Below are positions 24,858 through 37,700 of a DNA stretch of 64,000 bases, one piece after another. Every line of letters begins with the position of its first letter. Position 1 is the first letter of the stretch. The stretch lies in the NCBI RefSeq assembly GCF_030272615.1, contig NC_081406.1:234538396-234602395 (forward strand), read 5' to 3'. This DNA is from Cryptomeria japonica. Its lineage: Eukaryota > Streptophyta > Pinopsida > Cupressales > Cupressaceae. Below the pieces are notes generated by a model that was not told the origin of the DNA, searched no databases, and saw only the letters and a program-made list of their open reading frames with translations. A program made the position numbers and the translations under genes.

Positions 24858-25788
24858 TGTTGGAATCCAAGAACACTGAGAGGGGAGGGGGGTGAATCAG
24901 TGTTCTACCAGAATGATCATTTTTAACCTTATTAAAACATGCATACACAAACTGGTATACCAGTATATATAGAATTGAAAGAAGTAAAGCAACCAATAAG
25001 CTAATCACACAAATGAATACCATAACACACAAAATTGTATGTGGAAAACCTCAAAGAGGAAAAACCATGGTGGTATTTGTGACCCACAATATCAATCCAT
25101 TGGCCATATGAAGAGATATTACAAAATATAGGGCCCTGCACTTGCACGAAGGCTTATAGCCTAGAATACACTGCTCAATCATAAAAGGAGCCCCACTGAC
25201 TATATTAAAATCCAGATTACAATTTGGAGAAATGATTGAAGTGCAAAGATAGCATATTCTATGCCTGAATAGAGTTCTAGTTAATCTCTTCATATTCCAG
25301 TTTGAAACACTAAACCCTTACCAGAATAACCCCTTACATAAAATTTTCATCATAAAACATTATCACATCATCCTATCCATCCATATTTCCTTACTTTACT
25401 CATATATCAAAGTGATCTAATCAACTGACCTATATACCCCTTTACAATCTATCATGCCTTATGTCAACTTATAAAGATAATACAAATGAATATACATGTC
25501 AGCTCAATAATATAAATACAATAATATCAAAAACAATTGCCAATGACATATCTCCCAAATGATGTCAGCCTCCAATACCACTAACTTGAATATAAACCAT
25601 ATCAGCCTGCGTTGCTGGCAACCAAAGAAATCCTTCCAACCTGTCGGTGCACATGTCAGTGTCGTTGAAGTGTCTATGAAGTGTCTGTCAGTACACAACT
25701 AAACCAAAATATGAAGCCCGAACAAGTTTCGATGTTTCCATCAATGATAACATATTGAAACCAGCCAATTGAGTGTCAATTGCCAACA
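24858..25788 (-). repeat. 3' LTR of element E
   Basis: On the plus strand it starts TGTTGGAATCCAAGAACACT and ends TTGCCAACA. The pair at 30821-31753 matches closely throughout. It carries the G-run GAGAGGGGAGGGGGGTGAATC and the module GTGGAAAACCTCAAAGAGG near 25040. Confidence 0.9.
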
Positions 25789-25802
25789 ATCTCCCCCTTT
25801 GG
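25789..25802 (-). other. Polypurine tract of element E
   Basis: The complement reads AAAGGGGGAGATT directly before the 3' LTR. It primes plus-strand synthesis. A second PPT-like tract lies at about 26050-26062. Confidence 0.8.
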
Positions 25803-25865
25803 CATTGATGGAAACACTCATGTGAAAAATGATCATTGTTTCCATCTGTCGGTTTCATCCTGAGC

Positions 25866-25936
25866 CTGCTCCCCCTGAGCTGAACTTCTCCCCCTAAGCT
25901 GAACTTCTCCCCCTGAGCTGAACTTCTCCCCCTTTG
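25866..25936 (-). repeat. Tandem array of PPT-like units
   Basis: Three complete 19-bp units (25880-25898, 25899-25917, 25918-25936) and one partial unit (25866-25879) share CTGAACTTCTCCCCCT. On the element's own strand each unit is an AGGGGGAGAAG purine tract. The array starts about 80 bp from the true PPT. Confidence 0.88.
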
Positions 25937-25999
25937 CTAAATATCCATCTGAACAAAATACTCCATATCTCCAAATTCAAAGAATATATTTTTCACCTT

Positions 26000-28900
26000 T
26001 ACTCCCTCTAATGTATACAAAACCCTTTTTTTCTTTCTCACATGAATATCTCCCCCCCTTTGACATCAATGCCATCAAAAAATCCAAGAATAATAAAAGA
26101 CAGTACAATGAATATGTCCCAAAATATATTATCGGAGCTGAATACACTTGAAAATTTCCGGATAGGCCTTCTCCAAAAGTTCCAAATAAGTATCCCAACC
26201 AGATTTGAAAGTGCCAAAAATAGATACAAGTCCATTTAGCATATGGGAAAATGACTCTTTAGCATTTAGCTTTGCCAATGTGGGCTTACCAACCATATCT
26301 ATACACTCTTTCTTATGTACACTTATTGAATCTAATCAGGGACTCACCAACCCTCTCAGACTTGTGGCTCTCCTTATGATTTTATCTATTTCCCTCTCAA
26401 GAGAAAAAACTTGGGCTTCCAAAACCAAAATCTGACCATCAATAGATGTCATCAATGAATTTAATCCATCAAAATAATTTACTATAACTACAATCTCTTC
26501 CTAAATATCCTTAATCCTTTTATCTATCTCAATTGTGAGTAAACTTGTATTACAACATACTCTATAGATATTAGTACACTGCCTCAAAGAGTTATCAATC
26601 AACTTCAATTTATCAGTGATCTCCTTCCTCGCTGACTCAATCATTTGATCAAATGTAGCTCTCTTTGCCTATGTAAATCTCTCCAGTGCTTATCGGTTTG
26701 ATATCTGGTGCAAAGAATGAAAATCCTTTGAAATGTGTTCAGTGATTAGCTTAAGCTTACCAGATGGTCTCTCTTCATTGTCAAACTTGCACTCTAGGAA
26801 AAGTCTATGCAAAACAATAATAGATTGATCAATAACACCTTTATCCATAGATCCTTCCTTCATCATTTTCTAAGAAGCCATCATCATGAGTTTAGTAGAA
26901 CTCATCTCGATTTTGCTTTTATTTTCAACCTATGAGGTGTCAATTGACAGCAATGATGGATTGACTACTAGTTCCCTGTCAAATTCCTCTTTCTCTCCCT
27001 CTGATGGTTTAACTTTTATAGCTTCCTCGCTTGCACTAGTGGCTTCGCCACTTGGTGTAGTCTCAGTAATTGTTGGTTCCTCCCTAGGAACTATAACCTC
27101 ATCTTGTACAATCTGATCCAAAGGACTATTGTCCTCAACATTAGTAACTTATATATTAGCAACCTTTACACTCTCTATATCTATTGGTATCTCAACATTT
27201 CCCTGTACATTTGTATCTACCGGGGGCTCAATATCCACTATCTTAATGTTTTTCAAAATTGAGGGTGAAGTGCCCATAATGCCTTTACCTTTCCCTTCAA
27301 CTGGGATGTTTGTAGTATCTTTCTTAGGTTCCCGTGAAGTGTAAAAACTATGGTTTTCTTCAAAGAACTTAACCCATTCTTTGTGTGTCTCTCCTTGACT
27401 ATTTCATTGACCATACCTAACATAAGTCTAATTATTCTATGCTTGTTGTTAAAGATTTTATTATCTATGACTTCAAGTGTCTTGTTCATCTCCTTTGAAG
27501 TAATAGAAACACAAACAAATAACAATTCCTGAATCTTTAAATGTCTATCCTCTTCCACTGATAGTAATCTCCTAGCATCTAAAATGTCATATAACTGTGT
27601 TGGTATTTGGTTTTCAATTTCTAACAAGGCTTTCTTATAAATATCCAAATACAACAATACTCCTTCCTCTACTTCTCTTTGTTCATCATTGTCCAAATAT
27701 TCATAATAAAACTATACATTCTTTAACATACCATCTTTAGTAATTTTATCAACTAATTCTGCACAAGTCTTTGGTGGAATAATAGTTACATTACTAGATT
27801 CAAGTGCAAGATCAATGCCATTCTTCTTCTTCTTCCTCCTTCCGATACTAGATGGGGCTGAAGGTGTTTCTTTTGGTGCTTGCTTCTATGTTGGTACCCT
27901 AATAGTAACTTTCCTAACTACTTGCTTCTTAACATCTTCCTTAGACTCTTCAGTTTTCTTCCTCAATACCCTTTTGAATACTAAGGGTGTGTCATCATCA
28001 AATCCAGACTCCAATAGGCTCAATGTATATTTCTTTCTCTTTCTTCTTCCTAGCTTTCTCTGAAAAAAAATCAATTAATCCTTTAATTTATTGTGAAACC
28101 TTTTCAACAAATTTACTTGCCTTGCCTTCTCGCTTTTCTCTCTTCTTCCGGTTGAACTCAATTTCAACCTATTGCTTCTTCTGCTTAGCAGTACCAAAGG
28201 TTTGTATAGTCTCATCAATAGGTGCCTCAATTAGCATCTGTGCATAGGCATAAAAAATCTGACCATCAACTTCATAACCCATTTCCTCAATCTAAATCTT
28301 TTGGGGCCTTACAGCTTCCATCAAAGTTTCATGTCGGTTGAGTACTTCTCAACAATGTTCTTTGGAACCCTCACCCTAGAATTCATAGCCTTCTTAAATG
28401 CTTTACTGTAACCCCACACTTTGTCATCTCTCTGACTACCCAATGTAGAAATTGATTGTTTTAGTTGGCTCCCTATCGAGATATCGAATGCCCATTTTCT
28501 CTTCCCAAAACTAGGAGTCATTGACAAAAAATAGCATTAAGCAGACAATTAGGTTTCCATACCAGAATTTTCCCTTCTTTTCTCCTTTGATCTTTCCTAG
28601 ATTAATCAACAATTCATCCAACCTCCAACAACATAGATCTAACTTCTCATTCTCCCTCATCATTTTATGACCTACATAAATGAAGGAGCTAGAAACAAAA
28701 TTTAGATGGTTTGACTGAGTTACCTTGTAACCAATGACTATGCTTCTGAATTTGATATCTATGTCGGTGATAGTAGTAATCCTCATTGATCGCTTGTCTG
28801 ATGTTGGACTGATGATCTTGTTGACCTGATCATTTTAAAGCTTCTTCTCAGGATGTTTTCCAGCCTGCGGTAAACCAGTGATTGCCCTGATGGCCTCCTT

Positions 28901-29300
28901 CAAAGTATTATATGGTCTATCAAACCAGATAAACTCTCCATGCACCCTTCTCAATACATACCTAATAATCACATCTTCAAATTCTGGAATATCTAGAATG
29001 CCGGTAAACCCTAGATCCTCAATATGTTTGTATTTGGGCTTAATCTTTCATAATCTCCCATTAGCTCCCTCATGTACATGTTATTAATATCACTCATTCC
29101 CAAATCTTCAATATGAGAGTGAATATAAGCTCTTACATCTTCAACATACATGACTCCTTCTGGGACACGGGAAAAAGTGCGAACCGAATCGTCCAGGGTA
29201 GGGACATGCAGATATCACTTGAAAATCAGCCTAGGATGGTCGTTGACCTCAACTATAGTACGATTTGCAATAAACATAGGTTCAAATTATGATCCCACTT
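26000..29300 (-). pseudogene. Element E ORF2, unrecognised, broken
   Basis: I do not recognise this protein as any polymerase. Readable blocks on the minus strand, in order, are: a VPEGVMYVEDVRAYIHSHI segment near 29100-29170; EAIRAITGLPQAGKHPEKKL near 28840-28900; 28511-28786; a basic linker at 27886-28074; and 27253-27696, with LDNDEQREVEEGVLLYL. An acidic Ser/Thr/Glu stretch (26930-27121) and a coiled-coil C-terminus down to about 26100 follow. The frame changes several times and stops occur. Three blocks match ORF2 of element F in the same order (EAIxAITG; YF/YL...ND.E..EVE..V..YL; the region before the C-terminal coiled coil). It follows gag in the position of pol. A structural or host-interaction role is possible but untested. 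Confidence 0.6.
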
Positions 29301-29659
29301 CCATGATTGAAGATAAATACTTGTGAATAGTTGTCGGTGAAAACAAAACCTAAAGAACTCTTCCAATCATTGGTGAAATTGCTAAAGATGATATCGATCG
29401 CATTGAATCGCCTTAGAATTCCTCTAAATTTCTCTGAATCACTCTGAATGCAAAGCGATAAAAAATGAAGTGAATTCGACCTTTTAACATGCAAGAAACC
29501 CTATCCGTCATTGATATTAATGACTTCTGATGGAAGATATCGGATCTCGATCAAACATCTCCATTCTGGATAAGCATCTCTAATGTCTGAAACATCTTCC
29601 ATAACCTAATATCTTCATAAATTTTGCCTACCCCTAAGGATAGATAAGATTTCTGTCGG

Positions 29660-30752
29660 TGTAGGAGCAACCTCCTTTATCGGTTGAGTAACTGGTGCAT
29701 TTCCATCTACCGATTGTTCTTCTGACTTCCTGACCCATCTCTAGGTATGATCTTGTCGAATTTCATTAACCTTGTCTTTTCCTTTCTCATTTGATCCTTC
29801 ATTACCAACCGGTGGATTTCTACTTCTACAAAACTTAGCAATATTTCCAACCTCATTACATGCATGACATGTAACATTGTTCTTCTAAATTGGTTTTCTA
29901 AAACCCGTGTAATTGCTTGACCTGCACTGATTAGCCATATGTCTAAATTTTCCACATGCATAACATTTAACATTCATTCTGCAATCTTTTTTCTTATGAT
30001 CATACTTATTACATTTAGAACATTGACTGGGAGAAGAATCAGGGTTCCGATTTGCTCTATTTCTACATTGCCTAGCCATGTGACCAAATTTATTACAAAC
30101 AAAGCATCTACCACTAAATTTATAAGCATTCAACTGCCTTACCGGTGCCTTATGATTTTGATCTTCATTTGCAGTACCGGAACTTTATCCTTATTCAAAT
30201 CCAAGTCCACTGGAGTCTCCATTCTGTCTTTGTCTCTTCAATAACTCATCAAGTTGTGCTAAACTAATCTTGAATATTTCTTTATACACTTGCAATAGTC
30301 AGATCATCTCTCAGAATTATCATTTGTCTCTCAAGCTCTTATTCATTACTTTGGGATTGTACTAAATCAGTTCTCAGCATATCATTCTCATGAACCAACC
30401 TACCACATTCTTCAAGCTTGTTTTTCAGAGATACAAGAAGATTTTTTTCCTTTTTCTTTCATTCTTCAATATCCTTAGACATCTTCATAGTTATAGCTTG
30501 CATTTCATTCTTCATGACCATGTTTTCCAGACTCAGCTTCAGACATCTCTCATTAAGTGCATCTTTCTTATCATTATACTTATTATGAAAAACTTCCTTC
30601 CTCCTACCCTGAATAGCTGAAAACCTCTACTGTAGGACAAGAATGAATTCCTGATCAGAATTCAATTCATCTTGTAGCTTCAAGTTCTTCATCCTTTCAG
30701 CATCATAATCTTCAATTGCCGCCTCAAGTTGCTTCTCCAAACTCATATCCAT
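29660..30752 (-). pseudogene. Element E gag-like ORF1, four zinc knuckles
   Basis: The likely start is the ATG at 30752 (MDMSLEKQLEAAIEDYDAER), just inside the PBS. A long coiled coil follows, with stops at 30627 and elsewhere, and then a GLGF motif near 30190. Four knuckles come next. CFVCNKFGHMARQC, CSKCNKYDHKKKDC and CYACGKFRHMANQC are complete; the fourth, CHACNEVGNIAKFC, has Asn for His and lies past the stop at 29885. A copia UBN2-type N-terminal domain, present in D, is not seen here. Nucleocapsid-like RNA binding is the likely role. Confidence 0.75.
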
Positions 30753-30806
30753 GGATTCCAGATTTAGGGTCTTCCTCAAGCTGTTAAACTTCCTCTGAGG
30801 CACAAG

Positions 30807-30818
30807 GCTTTGATACCA
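30807..30818 (-). other. Primer-binding site of element E
   Basis: The complement reads TGGTATCAAAGC, an initiator-Met type PBS with one G-to-A change, two bases from the LTR. Confidence 0.85.
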
Positions 30819-30820
30819 AT

Positions 30821-31753
30821 TGTTGGAATCCAAGAACACTGAGACAGGAGGGGATGGGGGTGAGTCAGTGTTCTACTAGAATGATCAATTTTAACCTTAT
30901 TAAAACATGCATACACCAACAAGTATACCAGTATATATAGAATTGAAAGAAGTAAAGAAACCAATAAGCCAATCACATAAATAAATACCATTGCACACAA
31001 AATTATATGTGGAAAACCTCAAAGAGGAAAAACCATGGTGCAATTTGTGACCCACAATATCAGTCCACTGGCCATATGAAAAGATATTACAAAATATAGG
31101 GGCCTACACTTGTAGGAAGGCTTACAACCTAGAACACACTACCCAATCACAAAAGGAGCCTCACTAACTACATACAAATCTAGACTACAATCTAGAGAAA
31201 TGATTGAACTACAAAGATAGAATCTTCTATGCATGTATATAGTTCTGGTTAACCTCTGTCTATTTCGGTCTAAAACCCTAAACCCTTACCGGAATAACCC
31301 CTTACATAAAATTCACATTAAAAAACATTATCACATTATCATATCCATCCATATTTTGTTACTTCACTCATATATCAAAATGATCTAATCAATTGACGTA
31401 TTCCCTTTACAATCTATCATGACTTAGGTCGGCTTATAAAGATAATACAAATGAATATACATGTTGGCTCAATAACATAAATACATGAATATTAAAAAAA
31501 ATTGCCGATGTCGGATCTACCATATGATGTCGGCCTCCAATACCAATAACCTAAATATAAACCATGTCGGCTTGCATTGCCAGTAACCAAAGAAATCCTT
31601 TCAACTTGTCGGTGTCGATGCCAGTGCTAGTGAAGTGTCTGTGAAGTGCCAGTCAGTACACAATTGAACCAAAATATGAAGCTTGAACTAGTTGCAATGT
31701 TGCCATCAATGACAACATATTGAAACCAATCAATTAAGTGTCAATTGCCAGCA
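30821..31753 (-). repeat. 5' LTR of element E
   Basis: It is 933 bp and the partner of 24858-25788, with TGTTGGAATCC at one end and TTGCCAGCA at the other. It is followed by TSD AGGAG (31754-31758). Confidence 0.9.
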
Positions 31754-31758
31754 AGGAG

Positions 31759-33544
31759 CACCAACCCCTACACCGAGCACCTACTCAATGATTACAGTGA
31801 TTGTAAACAATACAATAATAATAACCTGGTTACAAATAAATTTTGTAACCTCTGCATATAATCTCTTCATTGGTTCACCTTTTCTTTGTTCTCTATCGGT
31901 TCTCTGCTCACTCAAACTCTTTGCAACTTGTCACCATCGGTACTCTGCTCACCCTCTCTTTCTAATTCTCCTTCTACTCTTCTTTTACCCTCTACTACAA
32001 ATTTATCGGTTTAGCCTCTACCTCTTCTCTCCCACTGCCTCTCGTTACTATCAGTACTCTTCTTACCAGTCAAACCCTACTCTATTTTTGCCTTGCCGGA
32101 TCACCACCGGTACTTACTCCTTTCTTCTTTACTCTTTATTATTGTCTTGCTGGATTTGACGTTGTTGGTTCACTCAACTATTATGTGTAGTAATAGTTTA
32201 CCGGTTTTCCTAACGTTACCATTTAAACCTCTATTAAATCCCTCTTACAGGTTGCCTTTCCTATGCTCAGTTGCTTCAATCTTTTCAGCCTGATCAATTA
32301 TTTGTTTTCACAAACTCACTCAGCTCTAGCAAATAACTCCCAATCTCTTATGCAACATCATATTTTTGATCTTTAGTCAACATATTTATCTTTGAGTTTT
32401 CCCACCAAGACATACTTCAACTTTGGCACACTATAGTTTCCTTCATCGACCACAAGGTGAACCAAATCCAATCAGATCTTGTTCTAGAGATTGACGACCT
32501 ACAACAAATCACTCAACTCTGCCAATCTCATTGCTTCCAATAGAAATTTTCTATATTTATCAAACATGACCTATTTGTTGGCTTGCACATGCCAATCATA
32601 ATGAATGATCTCATAGCTTCTTACCCCAAATCAGATCTATATTTGCACAAAATGCATTGATCATCATAACACAACAATCAACCTTTGGACCTGTCTCAAG
32701 TCACACACCTCTGCAAATGATCCTTGTATTTTGCAGTCTACATTAATGTTTAACCAATCACCAACTACCTCACCAACTACTTCGATGATGCACTGTTCAT
32801 TTGCCACTTGGAGACCATTTGATAGTTCATCTTCTTGCACATCAGTGACACTAATCTCTATCTACATTTTGGTTGACATCAACATCCCGGAGTAGGTCCA
32901 TGTATGCAGATTAAAAATCTTTCCTTATCCTTCATCAACTCATACCTCATCTCAACTAGTTTGCCAAAGTGGCAAACTCATCACAACTAATTCTTCCTAA
33001 TCTATCCCAGTAGCTCATCATGCTTTCACTTGTTGAACTGGTGCATATCTCTCATTTCATGCACCTGAGGCATCCTCATGTTCCACTATGGTCATTAGGT
33101 ATAAGCCTTCAATCATGTTCCTTCAAATTCTCTACTGTTTTACCTTAGAGGGTTATGATGAATTCCATGCATGTTGTGAGATAAGATCAATATGACCACT
33201 TGCTAGTGGGAGTAGATGGACCAATGCACTAAACCTAACTTTACTAACATTGAGAAAACATATCTTCAATCAGACACATAAATCGGTAGACATCCCCTTT
33301 TTCTACCCCATTAACCTAAAACAACCAAAACTCAGTCGGTCATATTAGCTATACTGGTGGGAGTCCTGTTGTATGACATCCACCTACATATCGATTTCCT
33401 CCACTTTCTCCATTAGCTCAACCCTACTTTCTTATAAGTCACATCCTTACTGATTGGCAACAATACAATGCCAACACATCATTCACCGCTTAACATCAAT
33501 GACAACACAATCCAATTGACATAAATGACAACACAATGCCAACA
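31759..33544 (-). repeat. 5' LTR of D, second part
   Basis: This continues the D LTR after element E. Its right third matches the window start (1-639). It ends GCCAACA at 33544. The 123-codon ORF at 31788 and its neighbour are Ser/Leu-rich LTR sequence, not genes. With the first part, the LTR is about 2.1 kb long. Confidence 0.82.
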
Positions 33545-34064
33545 CTTTATTGCTCAATAGGCTGAAAACATTCATTGAGTCACCCTTGATAATGGTGTTA
33601 TTAATTTCTTTGTTTTAAGTAATGTGGATTCCTAACCAAATTGCCACTACTTCACCAAAGTGTGGAGTCTGTATCCCAAGCTTGATTTCATAGGAAAAAG
33701 TGAGTCTCACATATTGGTCATATAATATTTACCTACTAGTCCTAGGTTCTACATTTTTACAATCTGTTTCTCATTTACTTTAATTTGATTTTGCAAATTT
33801 CTAAGATGAAGACCACATTTAAATAGATCAAGTATTAAGACATAGTCTTTACTCATATATGTATTATTTTTATGATTGTATGTGCATTTAGATTTTGGTT
33901 TGTTTCTTTTCTATACTATTACATGCATGATCATAGTAGTATGCATGATAGTTAAAGAAAGAACAAAGTGTAATAAAAAAGATCCATACATCAAAGTTTT
34001 GGCATTTTCTTAAATTTCTTTTGTCTATTTAAAAAATATGCACTAACACATATATTAATGGTAT
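33545..34064. other. AT-rich stretch between D and C
   Basis: The presumed right TSD of D (CTTTA, 33545-33549) is followed by about 500 bp of AT-rich sequence. I see no ORF, repeat or RNA in it. It may be pre-insertion sequence older than D and C. Confidence 0.4.
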
Positions 34065-34069
34065 ATATT

Positions 34070-34735
34070 TGTTGGATTTGCATGAAGATTTTATTAATGA
34101 AGTATAGTATTGTCATTCAAGTCAATAGAAATCGATAATGGATTTGTATTACAACTGGTAGTGATGCAGTAATGTAACTAGTAGTAGAACAGTGTTGGAA
34201 ATCGGTATTGGTATTTCATGTAGAGTGATCAACTGGTAACCCTAACAGATGGAGCTTGGTGAATCGGTTATGTTGATCTAAGATAAAATGGTGATTAGAG
34301 ATGAAGATGCCATGTATGAATGATGCACCTAATGATTTTCAAAGTGATTTTGGCACATGAAGATAATTGTTTATCTTGGGAATGAGAAATTGCATAGCAT
34401 GAAGTGGAAAATGTGTGATGAGTTATAGAATTCAATGAGCGATAATCTAGGAGCGGTTCAAGTTGTCTAGAAAAATGTGTATTTCATTGCTATGTAATCT
34501 AACAGTCATGATTGAATCGATATGTTTGTAATCTCTATGAGATTTGTAGGTTTTGTGATGTGTTACTGACCTATTCTATTTTATTATAAGGTCGATGAGT
34601 TATTTTGTAATTATGTTGGCAATTTGGTTAAGTATCATAGTGTGATTGTTCCCAAACTAGAAGGAGTGTCTGTAGAATGTTTTGAAGGCAAATAGGAGTA
34701 GAAAAGGATCTGACTAAGGATGATAGTGCTATTAC
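34070..34735 (+). repeat. 5' LTR of C, truncated
   Basis: The first 666 bp align with 38885-39564 of the 3' LTR up to GATAGTGCTATTAC, then the match stops abruptly. About 730 bp of LTR end, the PBS and the first gag codons are missing. Confidence 0.85.
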
Positions 34736-34784
34736 TAGATTTGGTAGTTTTCTCTCGAATTTAAGAAAATATAGAGTGATAGGA

Positions 34785-37700
34785 TGAAGATCTATATCAA
34801 GAGCTTAGGAAGTCAATATTGGGAACATGTTGTTACTAAATATAACTTGTCTAGTGGGATTTTGTCACATGATCAAAAGAAAGAGCAATAGGAGAACAAT
34901 CAAGCATTGGAGGCCATTATAAGTTCCTTGTCCAATTTAGAGTATGTTGATGTCCATGGATTGGAGACTTCTTATGAAGTATGGAAGAAAATAGAAGATA
35001 TCTATAGTGGTGCTGAGCATGTTAAGATTTCCAAAGAAGAGAGCCTAAGAGGTAAATTTGATGATATGTGGATGGCTGAAGGAAAGAATATTCAATAGTA
35101 TGGTCAAAGGATCAAGGAGATAGTCAGTGAGATCAACAATGTTGGTGGTATAGTGGAGGATACCACAGTGGTTATTAAGCTATTAAGAACCCTTCTACCG
35201 GTCTACGCTATCCGAGTTATAGCCATTTAGGAACTCAAGTCTATTAATAAAACAAAGGTAACTCTTGAATCCATCATTGGTAAATTAACTGCATTTGAAC
35301 TAAATGGTTTTGATGGAAGTGTTCAGAGATCAGAATATGTATTTAGAGCTTTAATTTCAACCCCACTGGTAAGGAAAAAGAGAGAAGCTAGTTACAGTCA
35401 TGAGTCTAGATCCTACAAAGAGGTAGATGATCAAGAGAGTCTGATTAAGCTTGAAGCATTGTTGGCCAAGCAGTTACCTAGAGGTACTGATAAGTATAGA
35501 GGTAAATTACCTTTGAAGTGTTTTGCATGTAACCAGATTGGGCATATTGCTACTAACTATTCTAATGGAGATAATGAGGAAAAATGAGAGAAGTACAAGA
35601 AGTATAAAGGCAAAGATAAAAGGGATTGTATCATTGCAGTGGATGCAGGAATTATAGATGAGGAATCTGAATAAGATGTAAATAAGGACATTGTCTTTGT
35701 TTCTATTAAGGAAGAGACATCAGAACAAAAGGCATTAGTCTCTCACATGGATAGTTTTGTTGATTGGATTATAGATAGTGCTTGTCCACACCACATGACT
35801 AGTGACTAGAGTAATTTTCTTACTTTGAGAGAGTTTAATGGCGGTATTGTGAGATTTGGAAATGACTCACCCTACATGGTGAAAGGAAAGGGATCCATAT
35901 CTTAGAATGGAAAAAGAAGTGCAAATGATGTCTATTGGGTTGAAGGACTAAAACACAATCTTTTGAGTGTTGCTCGACTCAATAACAAAGGTTACCCACT
36001 GGAATTCAAGAATGGAGTCTGGAAGATTTATGGAAGCAAAGGTGAATTGATTGCAACTGGAAAGCAGACCAGAGGTAACTTGTTTCATTTAAGTTCTAAA
36101 GTCAACAGTTGTTTAATTGCAAAAGTAGAAGATAGTTGGCTTTGGCATCGAAGATTCTGTCATGTAAATTTTGATAACATTGTAAAAGTTAGTAAGTCCA
36201 AATCAGTAAGAGGTTTTCCTTAGCTGGACAAACTAGTGAATGCTCTGTGCAAGGAATTTCAGTTAGGGAAGATGACATCCTTAACCTTCAAGAGAAAATC
36301 TTTCTCAGTAGAAAATTTGCTAGATTTGGTTCATACCGACTGTTGTAGACCAATGAAGAGTAGGATTATTCAAGGTGAACAGTATTTCATGATTTTTACT
36401 GAACATTGCTCAAGGATGATGTGGGTCACTTTCTTGAAAGACAAGACATAAGCTTTTAGCAAGTTTAAGGCATTTAAAGCCTTAGTGGAAAATGAAACCG
36501 ATAAGAAGATAAAGTGCATACAAATTGATCAAGGTGGTGAATTTACTTCAGAGGAATTCACTAGTTACTATGAAAACAATAGAATTAAGAGGCAAATTTC
36601 TGCACCTAGGACACCACAACAGAATGGTATTGCAGAAAGAACAACTGGTAAATTGTTGAAGCTGCTAGGAATATGCTATTTCAGGAAAATGTAGCTAAGA
36701 CATTATGGAGAGAATTTGTTAGCACAATGGTTTACACAATGAATCAAATACTAGTTAAAAGAGGTAAGGATAAAACCCCTTGTGAGTACTAGTATGGTAG
36801 ATCACCTAATGTTAGTTACTTTAATAATTTTGGTACCGGATGTTTTATCAAGAGAAGTGATTATGCGGGTGAGTTTGATGCCAACAATGATGAAGGCATA
36901 TTTATTGGTTACTCCACCAAGAGAAAATATTACAACTGCTACAACAACTGGACCAAAAAGATCATTGAAAGTGTAAATGTCTGAGTTGATGAATTTCCTA
37001 AGAATTTAGGAGAAACTAATGAGGAGAAGAAAAAATAAGAACCTTACACACTATTTTTGGAACTAGAACCCATGAACCCATAAGTTACCAAATAGAAAAA
37101 GAATCCCTAGTTCAACTAGAATAGGGAGGTCCAACAGAAGAAGAAGAAAGTGAAGAAGAAGAAGAGCCTAAAAAACAAGATCATGTCATTCCAAAGTATG
37201 TTAGACTCAACCATAGCCTTGGTCAGATCCTTGGAGACATGAATGTAGGTGTGATAACAAGAACAAGGCTTAGAGAGAACTCTTGTATAATTTCAACCAT
37301 TGAGCCTAGAATTGCAAAAGAAGCATTTGTAGATGAAGACTGGATCAAGGAAATGGAAGAAGAACTTTATCAAATAGAGAAGAATAATACATGGTCATTG
37401 GTACCCAGACCAGAGAACGAGAATGTAATAGGTACAAAATGGGTATTCAAAAATTAACTAAATAAAGATGGAGGAGTGGTCATAAATAAAGCCAGACTAG
37501 TATGCAAATGATATGCACAAGAAGAAGGTGAAGACTACAGTGAGATATTTGCACCAATTGCAAGTTTGGAAAGAGTTAGGACTCTATTTGCATTTACATC
37601 ATACAAAGGATTCAAAGTATATCAGATGGATGTTAAGTCAACATTCCTAAATAGAATATTGGAAGAGGAAGTCTACATTGAACAACCAAATGGTTATTCT

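Larger units (their letters stand above)
24858..31753 (-). mobile_element. Element E: two-ORF, pol-less LTR retrotransposon
   Basis: A complete 6896-bp element on the minus strand lies inside the right LTR of D. Its LTRs are 931 and 933 bp, and the TSD is AGGAG on both sides. PBS and PPT are in the right places. The interior (25789-30820) has two coding blocks. ORF1 is gag-like (coiled coil, then four zinc knuckles). ORF2 is a long charged protein that I do not recognise, homologous by eye to ORF2 of element F. No protease, integrase, RT or RNase H was seen in about 5 kb. E is therefore non-autonomous, with an extra ORF where pol would be. Confidence 0.85.
1..33544 (-). mobile_element. Element D: gag-only LTR retrotransposon, host of the nest
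   Basis: This is the oldest layer of the left half and reads on the minus strand. The first 639 bases match the stretch from about 32912 to 33544, including the segment with the ACTTGTTGAACTGGTGCATA core. They are therefore the two LTRs of one element. Next to the left LTR is a minus-strand PPT (641-650). Next to the right LTR is a PBS (24511-24522). Once A/B and E are removed, the interior is about 3.2 kb and each LTR about 2.1 kb. The interior encodes only a decayed copia-type gag with zinc knuckles. No integrase, RT or RNase H was seen. The right TSD would be CTTTA (33545-33549); the left one lies outside the window. The boundaries are well supported, while the lineage is inferred. Confidence 0.82.

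Noticed and set aside
31788-32293. Overlapping plus-strand ORFs rich in Leu/Ser/Tyr
   Set aside because: They lie wholly inside the LTR of D; no start context, domain or conservation with the left LTR frame.
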